DNA from: Planotetraspora thailandica
GTDB taxonomy: Bacteria > Actinomycetota > Actinomycetes > Streptosporangiales > Streptosporangiaceae
Assembly: GCF_016863335.1 (NCBI RefSeq)
Contig: NZ_BOOR01000018.1
Span: 124,001 to 188,000 of the forward strand
DNA: 64,000 nucleotides
Reading direction: 5' to 3'
Shown: positions 33,964-42,159 of the stretch, piece by piece
Layout of the letters: each line of letters opens with the position of its first letter
Position numbering within the stretch: the stretch's first letter is position 1
Notes under the pieces: model-generated
Told to the model about the DNA's origin: nothing
Databases searched by the model: none
Seen by the model: the letters and a program-made list of their open reading frames with translations, nothing else
Position numbers and translations under genes: made by a program

Positions 33964-35160
33964 ATGGAGCTGACCGTGGACCAGCCTCTCCGCGACCAGG
34001 GACCTCTCAGCGGGGTCGTCGTCCTCGACCTGTCGCGCGCTCTGGCAGGCCCGCACGGCGCGCAGATGCTCGGTGATCTCGGCGCCCGTGTGATCAAGGT
34101 CGAGCAACCGTCCGGCGATGAATCGCGCGGATGGGGCCCGCCCTTCGTCGGCCCAGAACACGATATTTCGACATATTTCCTGGCGGCCAACCGCAACAAG
34201 CAGTCGATCACCGTCGACATGAAGTCGGCCGAGGGCCGCGAACTGATCGAAAGGCTCGTACGGCAGAGCGACGTGCTGATCGAGAACTTCCGCACGGGCG
34301 TGCTCGACAGGCTCGGGTTCTCGGTCGAGCGGCTGCACGAGCTCAACCCCCGCCTGATCATTCTGTCCATCACGGGGTTCGGCCATGACGGGCCGGAGGG
34401 CGGCAGGCCGGGCTATGACCAGATCGCCCAGGGCGAGGCCGGTCTCATGTCCCTCACCGGCCCCTCGACTGCCGAGCCGTACCGGGTCGGGGCCTCCATC
34501 GCCGACCTGCTCGCCGGAATCCACGGCGCATACGGCGTGGTCGCTGCCTTGTACGAACGGGAGCGCACAGGGCGGGGCAGAGTGGTGCGCACGTCACTGC
34601 TGGCCTCCGTCGTCGGCGTGCACTCCTATCACGGGACGGCCTGGACGGTCGGGGGATCGGTGCCCCGCCCGGGCGGTAACCACCACGCGTCGATCGCGCC
34701 CTACGGGGCCTTCCACTGCGCCGACGGGATGATCCAGCTGGCGGTCGCCAACGATGGCCTGTGGCGCAAGACGGCCAAGGTGCTATATATCGACCCCGAT
34801 ACCCCGAAATATGCGACAAATAGGGATAGGTTTGCGCATCGGGAGGAGCTGATCGCCGACATGGAGCACGCCCTGGCCGCGCACACCCGGGAGCACTGGC
34901 TGGCCGAGTTCGGCGCGCTCGGCGTGCCCGCCGGAGCGATCCGCTCGATCGACGAGGTCTACTCCTGGGACCAGGTGCGTTCTCAGGGCCTGGTCGTGAC
35001 CGTCGACCACCCCGTGCTCGGGCCGATCGAGCTTCCCGGCTCGCCCCTGCGCTTCGACGGGGACGGCATGCCGGGCCACACGGCCCCTCCGGCCCTGGGC
35101 CAGGACCAGGACGCGGTCCTCACCTGGCTCGACGAGCGCGAGCGAGAGCACGGCCGATGA
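33964..35160 (+). CDS. CaiB/BaiF family III CoA-transferase
   Basis: A protein of 398 residues. ALAGPHGAQMLGDLGARVIK near the N-terminus and the catalytic-loop region GYDQIAQGEAGLMS (putative nucleophile D152) are family hallmarks. The enzyme moves CoA between carboxylic acids by covalent Asp anhydride intermediates. The acids used here are not known. The stop overlaps the next gene's start as ATGA, so they are co-translated with a fused acyl-CoA carboxyltransferase. An in-frame GTG at 33976 is an alternative start. The pair looks like a small catabolic unit for an acyl-CoA. Confidence 0.93.
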   Translation: MELTVDQPLRDQGPLSGVVVLDLSRALAGPHGAQMLGDLGARVIKVEQPSGDESRGWGPPFVGPEHDISTYFLAANRNKQSITVDMKSAEGRELIERLVRQSDVLIENFRTGVLDRLGFSVERLHELNPRLIILSITGFGHDGPEGGRPGYDQIAQGEAGLMSLTGPSTAEPYRVGASIADLLAGIHGAYGVVAALYERERTGRGRVVRTSLLASVVGVHSYHGTAWTVGGSVPRPGGNHHASIAPYGAFHCADGMIQLAVANDGLWRKTAKVLYIDPDTPKYATNRDRFAHREELIADMEHALAAHTREHWLAEFGALGVPAGAIRSIDEVYSWDQVRSQGLVVTVDHPVLGPIELPGSPLRFDGDGMPGHTAPPALGQDQDAVLTWLDEREREHGR

Positions 35161-36647
35161 CTCCCCGCCCGGACGCGCGGGCCCTCATCGTCCGGGTGCT
35201 CGACGCCTATTCGTGGAAGTCCTGGGACGAACCACCGGTCGACCGGGCAGAGCCCGGCTCGCAGTACGCGGAGGAACTCGCCGCCGCCCGTGCGGGGTCC
35301 GGATACGACGAGGCGGTGATCACGGGGGAGGGCACGCTCGAAGGCCGCCGCGTCGCGGTCGTGGCCGGTGAGTTCTCCTTCCTGGCCGGGTCCATCGGCG
35401 TGGCCGCCGCGGAGCGGCTGGTCACGGCGATCGAACGGGCCACCGCCGAGCGACTGCCGTTGCTCGCCGCCCCGTCGAGCGGCGGCACCCGCATGCAGGA
35501 GGGGGCGCTGGCCTTCGTCCAGATGGTGAAGATCACCGCGGCGGTGGTGCGGCACCGCGAGGCCGGCCTGCCGTACGTCGTCTACCTGCGGCACCCCACC
35601 ACGGGTGGGGTGTTCGCCTCATGGGGCTCGCTCGGCCACGTGACCGCGGCGGAGCCGGGCGCGCTCATCGGATTCCTCGGCCCACGCGTCTTCGAGTCGT
35701 TGTACGGCTATCCCTTCCCCGAAGACGTGCAGGTCGCCGAGAACCTGTACGCCCACGGCCTGGTCGACGCCGTGGTCTCCGCGGAGGACGCGAGGGAGAT
35801 CGCGATCAGAGCCCTGACGGTCCTGTGCGCGCCGAAAACGGGCCTTTCCCGCGGGCCCGAGCCGGAAGAGGCCGACGGCGCCGTCGAGGCGTGGGATGCG
35901 ATCATGCGCTCGCGCCGCGACGACCGGCCGGGCGTGCGCAGCCTCCTCAAGCTGGGCGCCCGCGACGTCACGCCGCTCAACGGCACAGGCGCCGGGGAGT
36001 ACGAGCCCGGCCTGACTCTCGCCCTCGCCCGGTTCGGCACGGCTCCCGCGGTCGTGCTCGGCCAGGACCGCACGCGGCAGCGGGCCGGGGCTGCGTTCGG
36101 GCCTGCCGGTTTGCGGGTGGCGCGCCGAGGCATGCGCCTGGCCGCCGAGCTGGGGCTACCCCTCGTCACGGTGATCGACACCGCGGGCGCCGCGTTGTCG
36201 AAGGCGGCGGAAGAGGGCGGCCTCGCGGGCGAGATCGCCCGTTCCCTCGCCGATCTCGTCATGCTGGACGCCCCGACCGTGTGCCTGCTGCTCGGCGAGG
36301 GTGCGGGAGGCGCGGCGCTGGCGCTGCTGCCCGCCGACCGGGTGGTGTCCGCCCAGCACGCCTGGTTGTCGCCGCTGCCGCCCGAGGGAGCCTCCGCGAT
36401 CCTCTACCGTACGGTCGACTTCGCCCCCGAGATCGCCCGCGCGCAGGGCGTCGGCGCCACCGACCTGAAGAGGGACGGCCTGGTCGACCGCATCGTCCCC
36501 GAACGCCCGGACGCGGCCTACGAGCCCGCCGCCTTCTGCCGGCGGGTCGCCAGGACGCTCGAATACGAGATCATCGGCCTGCTCGGCCGGCCTGCCGAAG
36601 ACCGGCTTGCCGCGCGGCTGTCGCGCTATCGGTCGCTGGGCTGCTGA
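35157..36647 (+). CDS. Fused acyl-CoA carboxyltransferase (AccD-AccA-like)
   Basis: A protein of 496 residues with two crotonase-fold halves. The N-terminal AccD-like half has SGGTRMQEG and the C-terminal AccA-like half has DTAGAALSKAAEEGG and LLGEGAGGAALAL. No AccD zinc-finger Cys motif is visible at the N-terminus. This resembles a fused beta/alpha carboxyltransferase rather than separate AccA and AccD. It would move a carboxyl group from biotin to an acyl-CoA (or the reverse). No biotin carboxylase or carrier gene is adjacent. It overlaps the CoA-transferase. The overlap with the convergent gene at the 3' end is 22 nt. Confidence 0.88.
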   Translation: MTPRPDARALIVRVLDAYSWKSWDEPPVDRAEPGSQYAEELAAARAGSGYDEAVITGEGTLEGRRVAVVAGEFSFLAGSIGVAAAERLVTAIERATAERLPLLAAPSSGGTRMQEGALAFVQMVKITAAVVRHREAGLPYVVYLRHPTTGGVFASWGSLGHVTAAEPGALIGFLGPRVFESLYGYPFPEDVQVAENLYAHGLVDAVVSAEDAREIAIRALTVLCAPKTGLSRGPEPEEADGAVEAWDAIMRSRRDDRPGVRSLLKLGARDVTPLNGTGAGEYEPGLTLALARFGTAPAVVLGQDRTRQRAGAAFGPAGLRVARRGMRLAAELGLPLVTVIDTAGAALSKAAEEGGLAGEIARSLADLVMLDAPTVCLLLGEGAGGAALALLPADRVVSAQHAWLSPLPPEGASAILYRTVDFAPEIARAQGVGATDLKRDGLVDRIVPERPDAAYEPAAFCRRVARTLEYEIIGLLGRPAEDRLAARLSRYRSLGC

Positions 36648-37069
36648 TCGGCGGTCGTGGGCACGGGCACCCGCTCGACCCTGATCGAGTGCACCTCGTC
36701 ACGTGGGACCACGACCTCGTAGGCGCCGTGGTCGACCAGCCAGTAGCCGAGCGTCTCCGCCTTCTGACCGCTGTGGCCCGTGTAGGCGATGTGCAGACCG
36801 CCTTCGTCGGAGCCGTCGCCGCCGTCGTCCTCGTCCAGGACCAGGCACGGCTCCCCGCCGAACGCGCCGACCGTACGAAGCAGCGTGAGCTCCTCCAGGT
36901 CGGAGCGGCGCACGCTCAGCCGCCAATAGCCGCCCGCCTTCGCGAACCCCTCCTCGGGAGCCTCGCTGAACAGCACGACGTCGTCGCTGTCCGGCCCGAT
37001 CGCCGCGGCGTAGGTCTGGCCGCGATGGCGGGCGACGAACCCCAGACCGACCGGTTCGATGCCCGTCAT
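36626..37069 (-). CDS. Unknown protein, second gene of a coupled pair
   Basis: A protein of 147 residues. It opens MTGIEPVGLGFVARHRGQTY and is rich in Gly, Asp and Glu, with acidic stretches (LDEDDGGDGSDEGG). I do not recognise the family. ATG at 37069 overlaps the stop of the upstream gene as ATGA, so the two are translationally coupled. Small acidic partner proteins of this size are common as immunity or accessory factors, but no toxin motif is evident in its partner. The 3' end overlaps the carboxyltransferase gene by 22 nt on the other strand. Confidence 0.6.
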   Translation of the reverse strand: MTGIEPVGLGFVARHRGQTYAAAIGPDSDDVVLFSEAPEEGFAKAGGYWRLSVRRSDLEELTLLRTVGAFGGEPCLVLDEDDGGDGSDEGGLHIAYTGHSGQKAETLGYWLVDHGAYEVVVPRDEVHSIRVERVPVPTTADQQPSDR

Positions 37070-37497
37070 GACGCGGGCCGCCAAGTCAGTCCGTCGTACC
37101 CGGCGAAGGACCGTTCCCCGGCCTTGGTCAGATGGACGATCTCGGCTCCTGCGGGGATCGGCATCGGCATGGTCTGGAACTGCGGCACCACGTGCTCGCG
37201 GGACGTGGTGAACCCGTTGCCCGTGAACGGCGGTGAATCGCTCCAATCGCCGCCCATGTGCGGGCCGTACGGCACGACGTAGGTGTCGATGTCGCGCGCG
37301 TACCACCGCATGACGTACAGCTCGGGCACGTCCCGGGTGAGCTCCGATCCGTCGAAGCCCAGGTCGAGGGCTTCGACGAGCGACTGGGGAGTGGTGAGCC
37401 GGCCGCAGTCCTGCACCCGGTACACGTATCCCGAGATGATCGTCCGCTTGCCCGCGAGGTAGGGGACGAGCAGCCTGGGCGGGATCACTTTCTGCAT
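37066..37497 (-). CDS. Unknown protein, first gene of a coupled pair
   Basis: A protein of about 143 residues. Notable segments are ISGYVYRVQDCGRLTTPQSL, LYVMRWYARDIDTYVVPYGP and FTTSREHVVPQFQTMPMPIP. I do not recognise the family; it contains one cysteine and many aromatic residues. I chose ATG at 37497, with AGGA six bases upstream; ATG at 37524 is a possible start without a ribosome binding site. It is followed with ATGA overlap by an acidic partner. Possible reading: a polymorphic-toxin-like domain with an acidic partner, but no known toxin motif is visible. Confidence 0.6.
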   Translation of the reverse strand: MQKVIPPRLLVPYLAGKRTIISGYVYRVQDCGRLTTPQSLVEALDLGFDGSELTRDVPELYVMRWYARDIDTYVVPYGPHMGGDWSDSPPFTGNGFTTSREHVVPQFQTMPMPIPAGAEIVHLTKAGERSFAGYDGLTWRPAS

Positions 37498-37534
37498 CTG
37501 TGTCCTGTGTCCCGGCTCGCTCATGGGGCCAAGT

Positions 37535-38326
37535 TTACGATCTGGTGACTCCAAGCCGTCGATGTTCCAGTGATGGAAGGGTCCTGCGCACACTTTCCGT
37601 CAGGGCGGGGTCGATCTCCCCGACCTGTACGGCAGGCCCCGGCCCGAGGTCGTGCCGTACGACGCCCATGGGGTCGACCAGCATGCTGCGCCCGACGCCG
37701 AACCCGTCCCCCGCGGCGGGGTTGGGCGCCTGGCCGACCGCGATCGTCCACGTCGTGTTCTCGACCGCCCTCGCCTTGACGAGCGTGACCCAATGCTCCT
37801 CCTTCATCGGCCCCGAGCCCCAGGCCGCGATGACGGCGAAGGCATCGGCCCCCCGGTCGACCAGCTCGCGGGTCAGCTCGGGAAACCGGATGTCGTAGCA
37901 GGTGACGAGGCCGAGCCGCAGGCCGGCGACCTCGACGACGACCGGATCGTCTCCCGGCGCGACCAGCTCCGACTCCCGGGCGCCGAACGAGTCGAACAGG
38001 TGGATCTTCCGATACGACCCGGCGATCCTGCCCGTGGCGTCGACGGCGACGGCCGTATTGGCGACTCTGCCGTCTCCGGCGGGCTCGAAGACGCCCGCGA
38101 CCACTGCGACGCCGTGCTCGCGGGCCGCCTCGGCGAGCCCCGTCACGAAGGGCCCGTCCAACGGCTCGGCCGCGTCGGCCACGCCGCGTCCGAACCTGGT
38201 CAGCGTCGCCTCGGGGAACACCGCCAGATCCGCTTCCTCCGCACGGGCGAGCGCCTCACGGACGGTCTCGAGGTTCACCTTCGGATCGTGGTCGACGGGG
38301 ATCTGGCACAGGGCTACTCGAATCAC
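37535..38326 (-). CDS. Carbon-nitrogen hydrolase (Nit/deaminated glutathione amidase-like)
   Basis: A protein of 263 residues of the nitrilase superfamily. The catalytic triad is E39 (PEAT), K107 (YRKIHLFD) and C143 (TCYDIRFPE). The length and the KIHLFDSF segment fit the Nit1/Nit2-type amidases that clean up deaminated glutathione or omega-amidated keto acids. GTG at 38326 gives the typical MIRVALCQIP opening. It overlaps the C-terminal codons of the upstream DUF418 gene by 71 nt. In this catabolic setting, hydrolysis of an amide such as malonamate is a formal possibility, not supported by sequence. Confidence 0.9.
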   Translation of the reverse strand: MIRVALCQIPVDHDPKVNLETVREALARAEEADLAVFPEATLTRFGRGVADAAEPLDGPFVTGLAEAAREHGVAVVAGVFEPAGDGRVANTAVAVDATGRIAGSYRKIHLFDSFGARESELVAPGDDPVVVEVAGLRLGLVTCYDIRFPELTRELVDRGADAFAVIAAWGSGPMKEEHWVTLVKARAVENTTWTIAVGQAPNPAAGDGFGVGRSMLVDPMGVVRHDLGPGPAVQVGEIDPALTESVRRTLPSLEHRRLGVTRS

Positions 38327-39269
38327 GCGTCCCAGTCTGCCTGTTGGGCACCGGTTCCCACCAGGTGAGGCACCGCCAGACCCATTCGAGCGGGCCGTAC
38401 CGGTAGCGGGCGAGCCACCACCGGCTGAAGGCCGCCTGCACCGCGAGCGTGGCGGCGCTGACGCCCACGACGGCCACGCCCGTGCCGTCGGCCGTCAGCA
38501 GCGGCGCCGCCGCCAGGATGACGGCGGTGCTGCTCACATAGTTGGTGAGGGCCATCCGGCCGAGCGCCTCGAAGACCGTCGTGCGCCGCACAGCGGTCTT
38601 CGAGGCCGTGCTCCGCACGAGGAGCAGGAAGCCGGTGCCGTAGGCGACCGCCCCGCACAGCGCCCCGGCCTGATACACGCCGCCGCCGGGAGGCGAGTGG
38701 TTCCACCACCAGGTCAGCGCCGCGTCGAGCACCGCCGCCACCACGAAGGCCGCCGGCATGGCCCGCCGTACGGCCGCGCCGTAGGCGACCCCGCCCATGC
38801 CGAGCAGGAACAGCGCGGCGATCAGCACGTACGGCTCGCCGGTGAGGATGGCGGGGACGGTCGCGCCCACGCCGATCAGCAGGATGAGCGGCGCAGGCAG
38901 GAAGCTCACCGGCAGCAGGATCGTGGCCCCCAGCAGCGCGTACGGCAGCAGCACCTCCCCGGGATTGGCCCAGGAGTGCACGAGGCCGATCAGCGCGAGC
39001 ACGGCGAGCCGTCGCAGCAACGCCACCCGGGGCCATGCCGTACGGGACCGGGCAGAGCGGAGGAACAGCGCGAATCCCACGCCGAACAGGAACGAGAAGA
39101 TCGGATAGAAGCGGCTCTGGAAGAGGTTGCCCATCACCCAGTCGATGTCGGTCGACCGGCGATAGCTGAGGGCGTGCTGCCAGGTGTTGACGAGCATGAT
39201 CCCGCAGATCGCCAGACCACGCAGGGCGTCGAGGGCGTGGATGCGCCCGGGCGCCGGGGAGCCGTCCAT
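38256..39269 (-). CDS. DUF418-family membrane protein
   Basis: A protein of 337 residues. HALDALRGLAICGIMLVN is the usual N-terminus of the DUF418 family, and YGPLEWVWRCLTWWEPVP is the conserved end. About eight to ten hydrophobic helices are seen. The function of the family is unknown; many are called putative acyltransferase-like membrane proteins. A 26-residue tail beyond the usual end (Arg/Pro/Ser rich) reads into the following nitrilase gene, giving the 71-nt same-strand overlap. ATG at 39269 is the start; the frame further upstream is a shadow of the RyR gene. Confidence 0.88.
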   Translation of the reverse strand: MDGSPAPGRIHALDALRGLAICGIMLVNTWQHALSYRRSTDIDWVMGNLFQSRFYPIFSFLFGVGFALFLRSARSRTAWPRVALLRRLAVLALIGLVHSWANPGEVLLPYALLGATILLPVSFLPAPLILLIGVGATVPAILTGEPYVLIAALFLLGMGGVAYGAAVRRAMPAAFVVAAVLDAALTWWWNHSPPGGGVYQAGALCGAVAYGTGFLLLVRSTASKTAVRRTTVFEALGRMALTNYVSSTAVILAAAPLLTADGTGVAVVGVSAATLAVQAAFSRWWLARYRYGPLEWVWRCLTWWEPVPNRQTGTRDSSSPVPDPRRPRSEGEPRDRP

Positions 39270-39337
39270 GGTGGCCAGTCCACCACGCCGCGCACCGGTG
39301 ATCAAAGCCAGGCCGCCGGCCGCGTGGCGGACGGACG

Positions 39338-41023
39338 TCAGCTGATGCGCACGATCTGGAAGCCGGCGCTCGACAGGATGCCCGGCAGGCTCCGTACGGT
39401 GTCGCGGTCCTTCTCCTTGGCCTCGGGCGAGATCCTGTCCCAGCTGTCGAGATCGGGGTGGTGCATGGCGATGGGGTCCTTGAGCGGACCCCACGTCCAG
39501 CCGTTTTTGATCAGGTCCTTGAGCCATCGCTCGTGCTCCATCTGCGACAGGCTCTCGATCTCGTGGTCCTTGAAGGCGAAGGCGAGGTCGGGCTCGACGC
39601 GCGGAGCGAGCGCGCACCCGATGCTGGCCAGCTTCCTGCCGATGTCCTCCGCCTGCGCCCGGTTCGCGGCCTTGAGACGCGGCGGCAGCAGCTCCCAGGG
39701 GACCATCGAGGTGTTCACCGACTCTGTGGTGTTCCGGGTCGCGTTGACGATCAGATAGTTGTCGTGGATGGCCCGCGCCAGCGTCTCCACGATGTCCTCG
39801 GTGATCAGCCTCGGATCGCCCGCCTCCTCGTTGATCGCGAAGATGCGCAGCGCTCCCGACAGGCTCTCGAGCAGTCGCACGTCGTCGAATGCGCTGCTGA
39901 ACGTGGCCGCCTGGTCGACCCGGACGACCAGCGAGCCGGGGCCGCAGCCCCACAGCCGCAGCGAGGTGAGGGCGACCTTGAGCGCCACGTCCTGGTCGGC
40001 GTAGCAGACGAACACCCGCTGGGGCGTCTCCCCGGGCAGGAGGTCGGTGAGGGGCAGGTCGTCGGGGGCGACGTCGTGCGTGGTCACCGCGCACGCCTCG
40101 GTGATGAACTCGAACCTGCGGCACAGGGAGGCGACGGCCTGCCGCGCGTCGGTGTCGATCACCGTGACCGGCAGGCGGCGGGGCCGGGCCGGCTGCAGCC
40201 GCCGCCGTCTGGCGATCTCCGTGAGGAGGCTGCGGCCGAACGCGTCGAGCCCCAGCACCACGATGGGCCGGTCGTTGACGATCGGATGCCGCTCCAGAAG
40301 AACTCGGGCGGCGAGCTCGTCGAGGTTGAAGAAGTCCAGGCGCAGGGGCGGCCGGCCGGCGAGGCTCAGCCTGCGGGCCCGCAGCGCCGCGCACAGGTCC
40401 GGATCGGATATGTGGGCGTAGGCCGACAGCGGGTGCCGCGGTCCCGACCGGGGCAGGCTGTGCGCGGCCAGCGCGATGGCCGTGTTCGCGGAGCTGTCGG
40501 CCTCGCAGGCGTACAGGACTGAGGCGCGCGGCACCCCGGCGGCCCGCAGCGTGGACGGGCTCCGCGCGTCGCCGCTGACGTGCAGCACCCTGTTGTCGCC
40601 GAGCGGCGTGGTCGGCGTCTGGCTGATCATCACGATGCGCTCGTTCGACCGGCGGAGCTTCTCGACCAGGGCGATCGCCACCGCCCCTGACCCGCAGACG
40701 ACCACGTGGTCCCTGGACTCGCGGGCCCGTATGCGGAGCAACTCCGAGGCCAGTAGGAGGCGGGCGCCCTCGACGAGGGTGTAGACGGTGACCCCGGGCG
40801 CGGCGAACCTGGCGAACTCCAGCATGGCGGGCAGCTTCTCCGGGTCGCCGAGGGCGCCGGAGTCGATGACGAACAGCTGCAAATCCCAATAAAAAAGATC
40901 AAGAGGGGTGATGGGCGAGCGGTTGCCCCAATAGTCGCTCAGCCCGAAATAACCGGTCACCAGGGCCAGCAGCCCGAGAGTTATGAACGTGGCCCGTACC
41001 ACTGAGGTCGCGGAAAACGGCAT
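39338..41023 (-). CDS. Membrane TrkA-N/RCK-like protein with C-terminal RyR domain
   Basis: A protein of 561 residues. One hydrophobic helix at residues 9-28 and a second weaker segment near 72-92 precede a Rossmann TrkA-N motif VVVCGSGAVA (107-116). A second Rossmann-like unit VVLGLDAFGRSLL follows at 255-267. The C-terminus carries a ryanodine-receptor-like (RyR) repeat: MEHERW...NGWTWGPLKDP...P.L..W..IS.EAKEKDRDTV (495-548). RCK domains bind nucleotides and gate K+ channels. RyR domains are proposed ligand sensors in bacterial conflict proteins. It lies next to the FxS locus, with one convergent alpha/beta hydrolase between. Confidence 0.78.
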   Translation of the reverse strand: MPFSATSVVRATFITLGLLALVTGYFGLSDYWGNRSPITPLDLFYWDLQLFVIDSGALGDPEKLPAMLEFARFAAPGVTVYTLVEGARLLLASELLRIRARESRDHVVVCGSGAVAIALVEKLRRSNERIVMISQTPTTPLGDNRVLHVSGDARSPSTLRAAGVPRASVLYACEADSSANTAIALAAHSLPRSGPRHPLSAYAHISDPDLCAALRARRLSLAGRPPLRLDFFNLDELAARVLLERHPIVNDRPIVVLGLDAFGRSLLTEIARRRRLQPARPRRLPVTVIDTDARQAVASLCRRFEFITEACAVTTHDVAPDDLPLTDLLPGETPQRVFVCYADQDVALKVALTSLRLWGCGPGSLVVRVDQAATFSSAFDDVRLLESLSGALRIFAINEEAGDPRLITEDIVETLARAIHDNYLIVNATRNTTESVNTSMVPWELLPPRLKAANRAQAEDIGRKLASIGCALAPRVEPDLAFAFKDHEIESLSQMEHERWLKDLIKNGWTWGPLKDPIAMHHPDLDSWDRISPEAKEKDRDTVRSLPGILSSAGFQIVRIS

Positions 41024-41241
41024 CCACTCTCTTCTCTCTCGGGGACACGAACGGGGCCCGCTTCTAGGAAAGTAACGCGTTCCAACGGCATGATCTAGAC
41101 CCGTTCGCGCCTAAGGCGGCAAATAGCACTGGGAGTCCAGCTTTGTTGGAAAGATCCCTCGGTGGCTCTTTTCGGAAGTCCCGGTTGAGAGGATGCTTAA
41201 GTAGAGATCCTCGGAACATCGCCGCGGGAAGGCAGAGGCGT

Positions 41242-42159
41242 TTGACGGAGGGCGTACGCTCGGCGGATCGTAAGCGCTGGCTCGCGATCGCGCAACGGGG
41301 AAAGATCGATGGTGGAAAGCCGGTATTTCTGCTGCACGGAACGCCGGGCAGCAGAGTGGGCCCGCTGCCGAGGCAGCCGTTGCTCTACCGGCTCGGAGTT
41401 CGTCTCATCACGTATGACCGGCCGGGATACGGCGATTCCGATCGCCATCCCGGCCGGAAGGTGAGCGATGTCGCGTCCGATGTGGCGGCGATCGCCGACC
41501 ACCTCGGCTTGGAACGGTTCGCCGTGGTGGGCCGCTCCGGCGGCGGCCCGCACGCCCTGGCGTGCGCGGCGCTGATGCCGGATCGGGTGACCAAGGCCGC
41601 TGTCCTGGTGGGGCTGGCCCCGCAGGAGGCGGAGGGCCTCGACTGGTTCGACGGCATGACCCAGGGCAACATCGCGGAGTACATGACCGCGATGCAAGGG
41701 CGGGCCCGGCTCGCCGCGCGCCTGGAGCCCGCCGCGCTGGAGATCAGGAACGATCCGGTGCGGCTGATGGACGATCTCTACGACGAGCTCACCGAGGCCG
41801 ACAGGCGCGTGGTCGCCGACACCGGCATCCGGACCATGCTGCTGAAGAACTACGCGGAGGCGCTCCGCACCTCGCCGGACGGCTGGATCGACGACGCCAT
41901 GGCCTTCTGCTCGCCATGGGGGTTCGATCCCGCCGACATCACCGTCCCCACGGTGCTGTGGCATGGCGAGGACGACGTCTTCTCGCCGGTGAGCCACTCG
42001 CGCTGGCTGGCGGCCCGCATCCCGACGGCCAAGATGACCATCCAACGCGGCGCCGCCCACTTCCATGCCCTGCACGTGCTGCCCGACCTGCTGCCCTGGC
42101 TGATCTCCGGCGACCGGTCGTCGCCGGTCACCAGGGGAGCGGCTCAAGGTCAAGGTTGA
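41242..42159 (+). CDS. Alpha/beta hydrolase
   Basis: A protein of about 305 residues. The oxyanion-hole motif HGTPGSR and nucleophile elbow GRSGGGPHAL are clear, and HFHAL provides the catalytic His near residue 285. Aspartate candidate lies in WHGEDDVFSP. TTG at 41242 is my best start (AGAGG just before), because homology begins soon after; the frame is open back to 41143. No typical promoter is evident. The 3' end overlaps the end of the convergent FxsT gene by 32 nt. The substrate is unknown. Confidence 0.85.
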   Translation: MTEGVRSADRKRWLAIAQRGKIDGGKPVFLLHGTPGSRVGPLPRQPLLYRLGVRLITYDRPGYGDSDRHPGRKVSDVASDVAAIADHLGLERFAVVGRSGGGPHALACAALMPDRVTKAAVLVGLAPQEAEGLDWFDGMTQGNIAEYMTAMQGRARLAARLEPAALEIRNDPVRLMDDLYDELTEADRRVVADTGIRTMLLKNYAEALRTSPDGWIDDAMAFCSPWGFDPADITVPTVLWHGEDDVFSPVSHSRWLAARIPTAKMTIQRGAAHFHALHVLPDLLPWLISGDRSSPVTRGAAQGQG

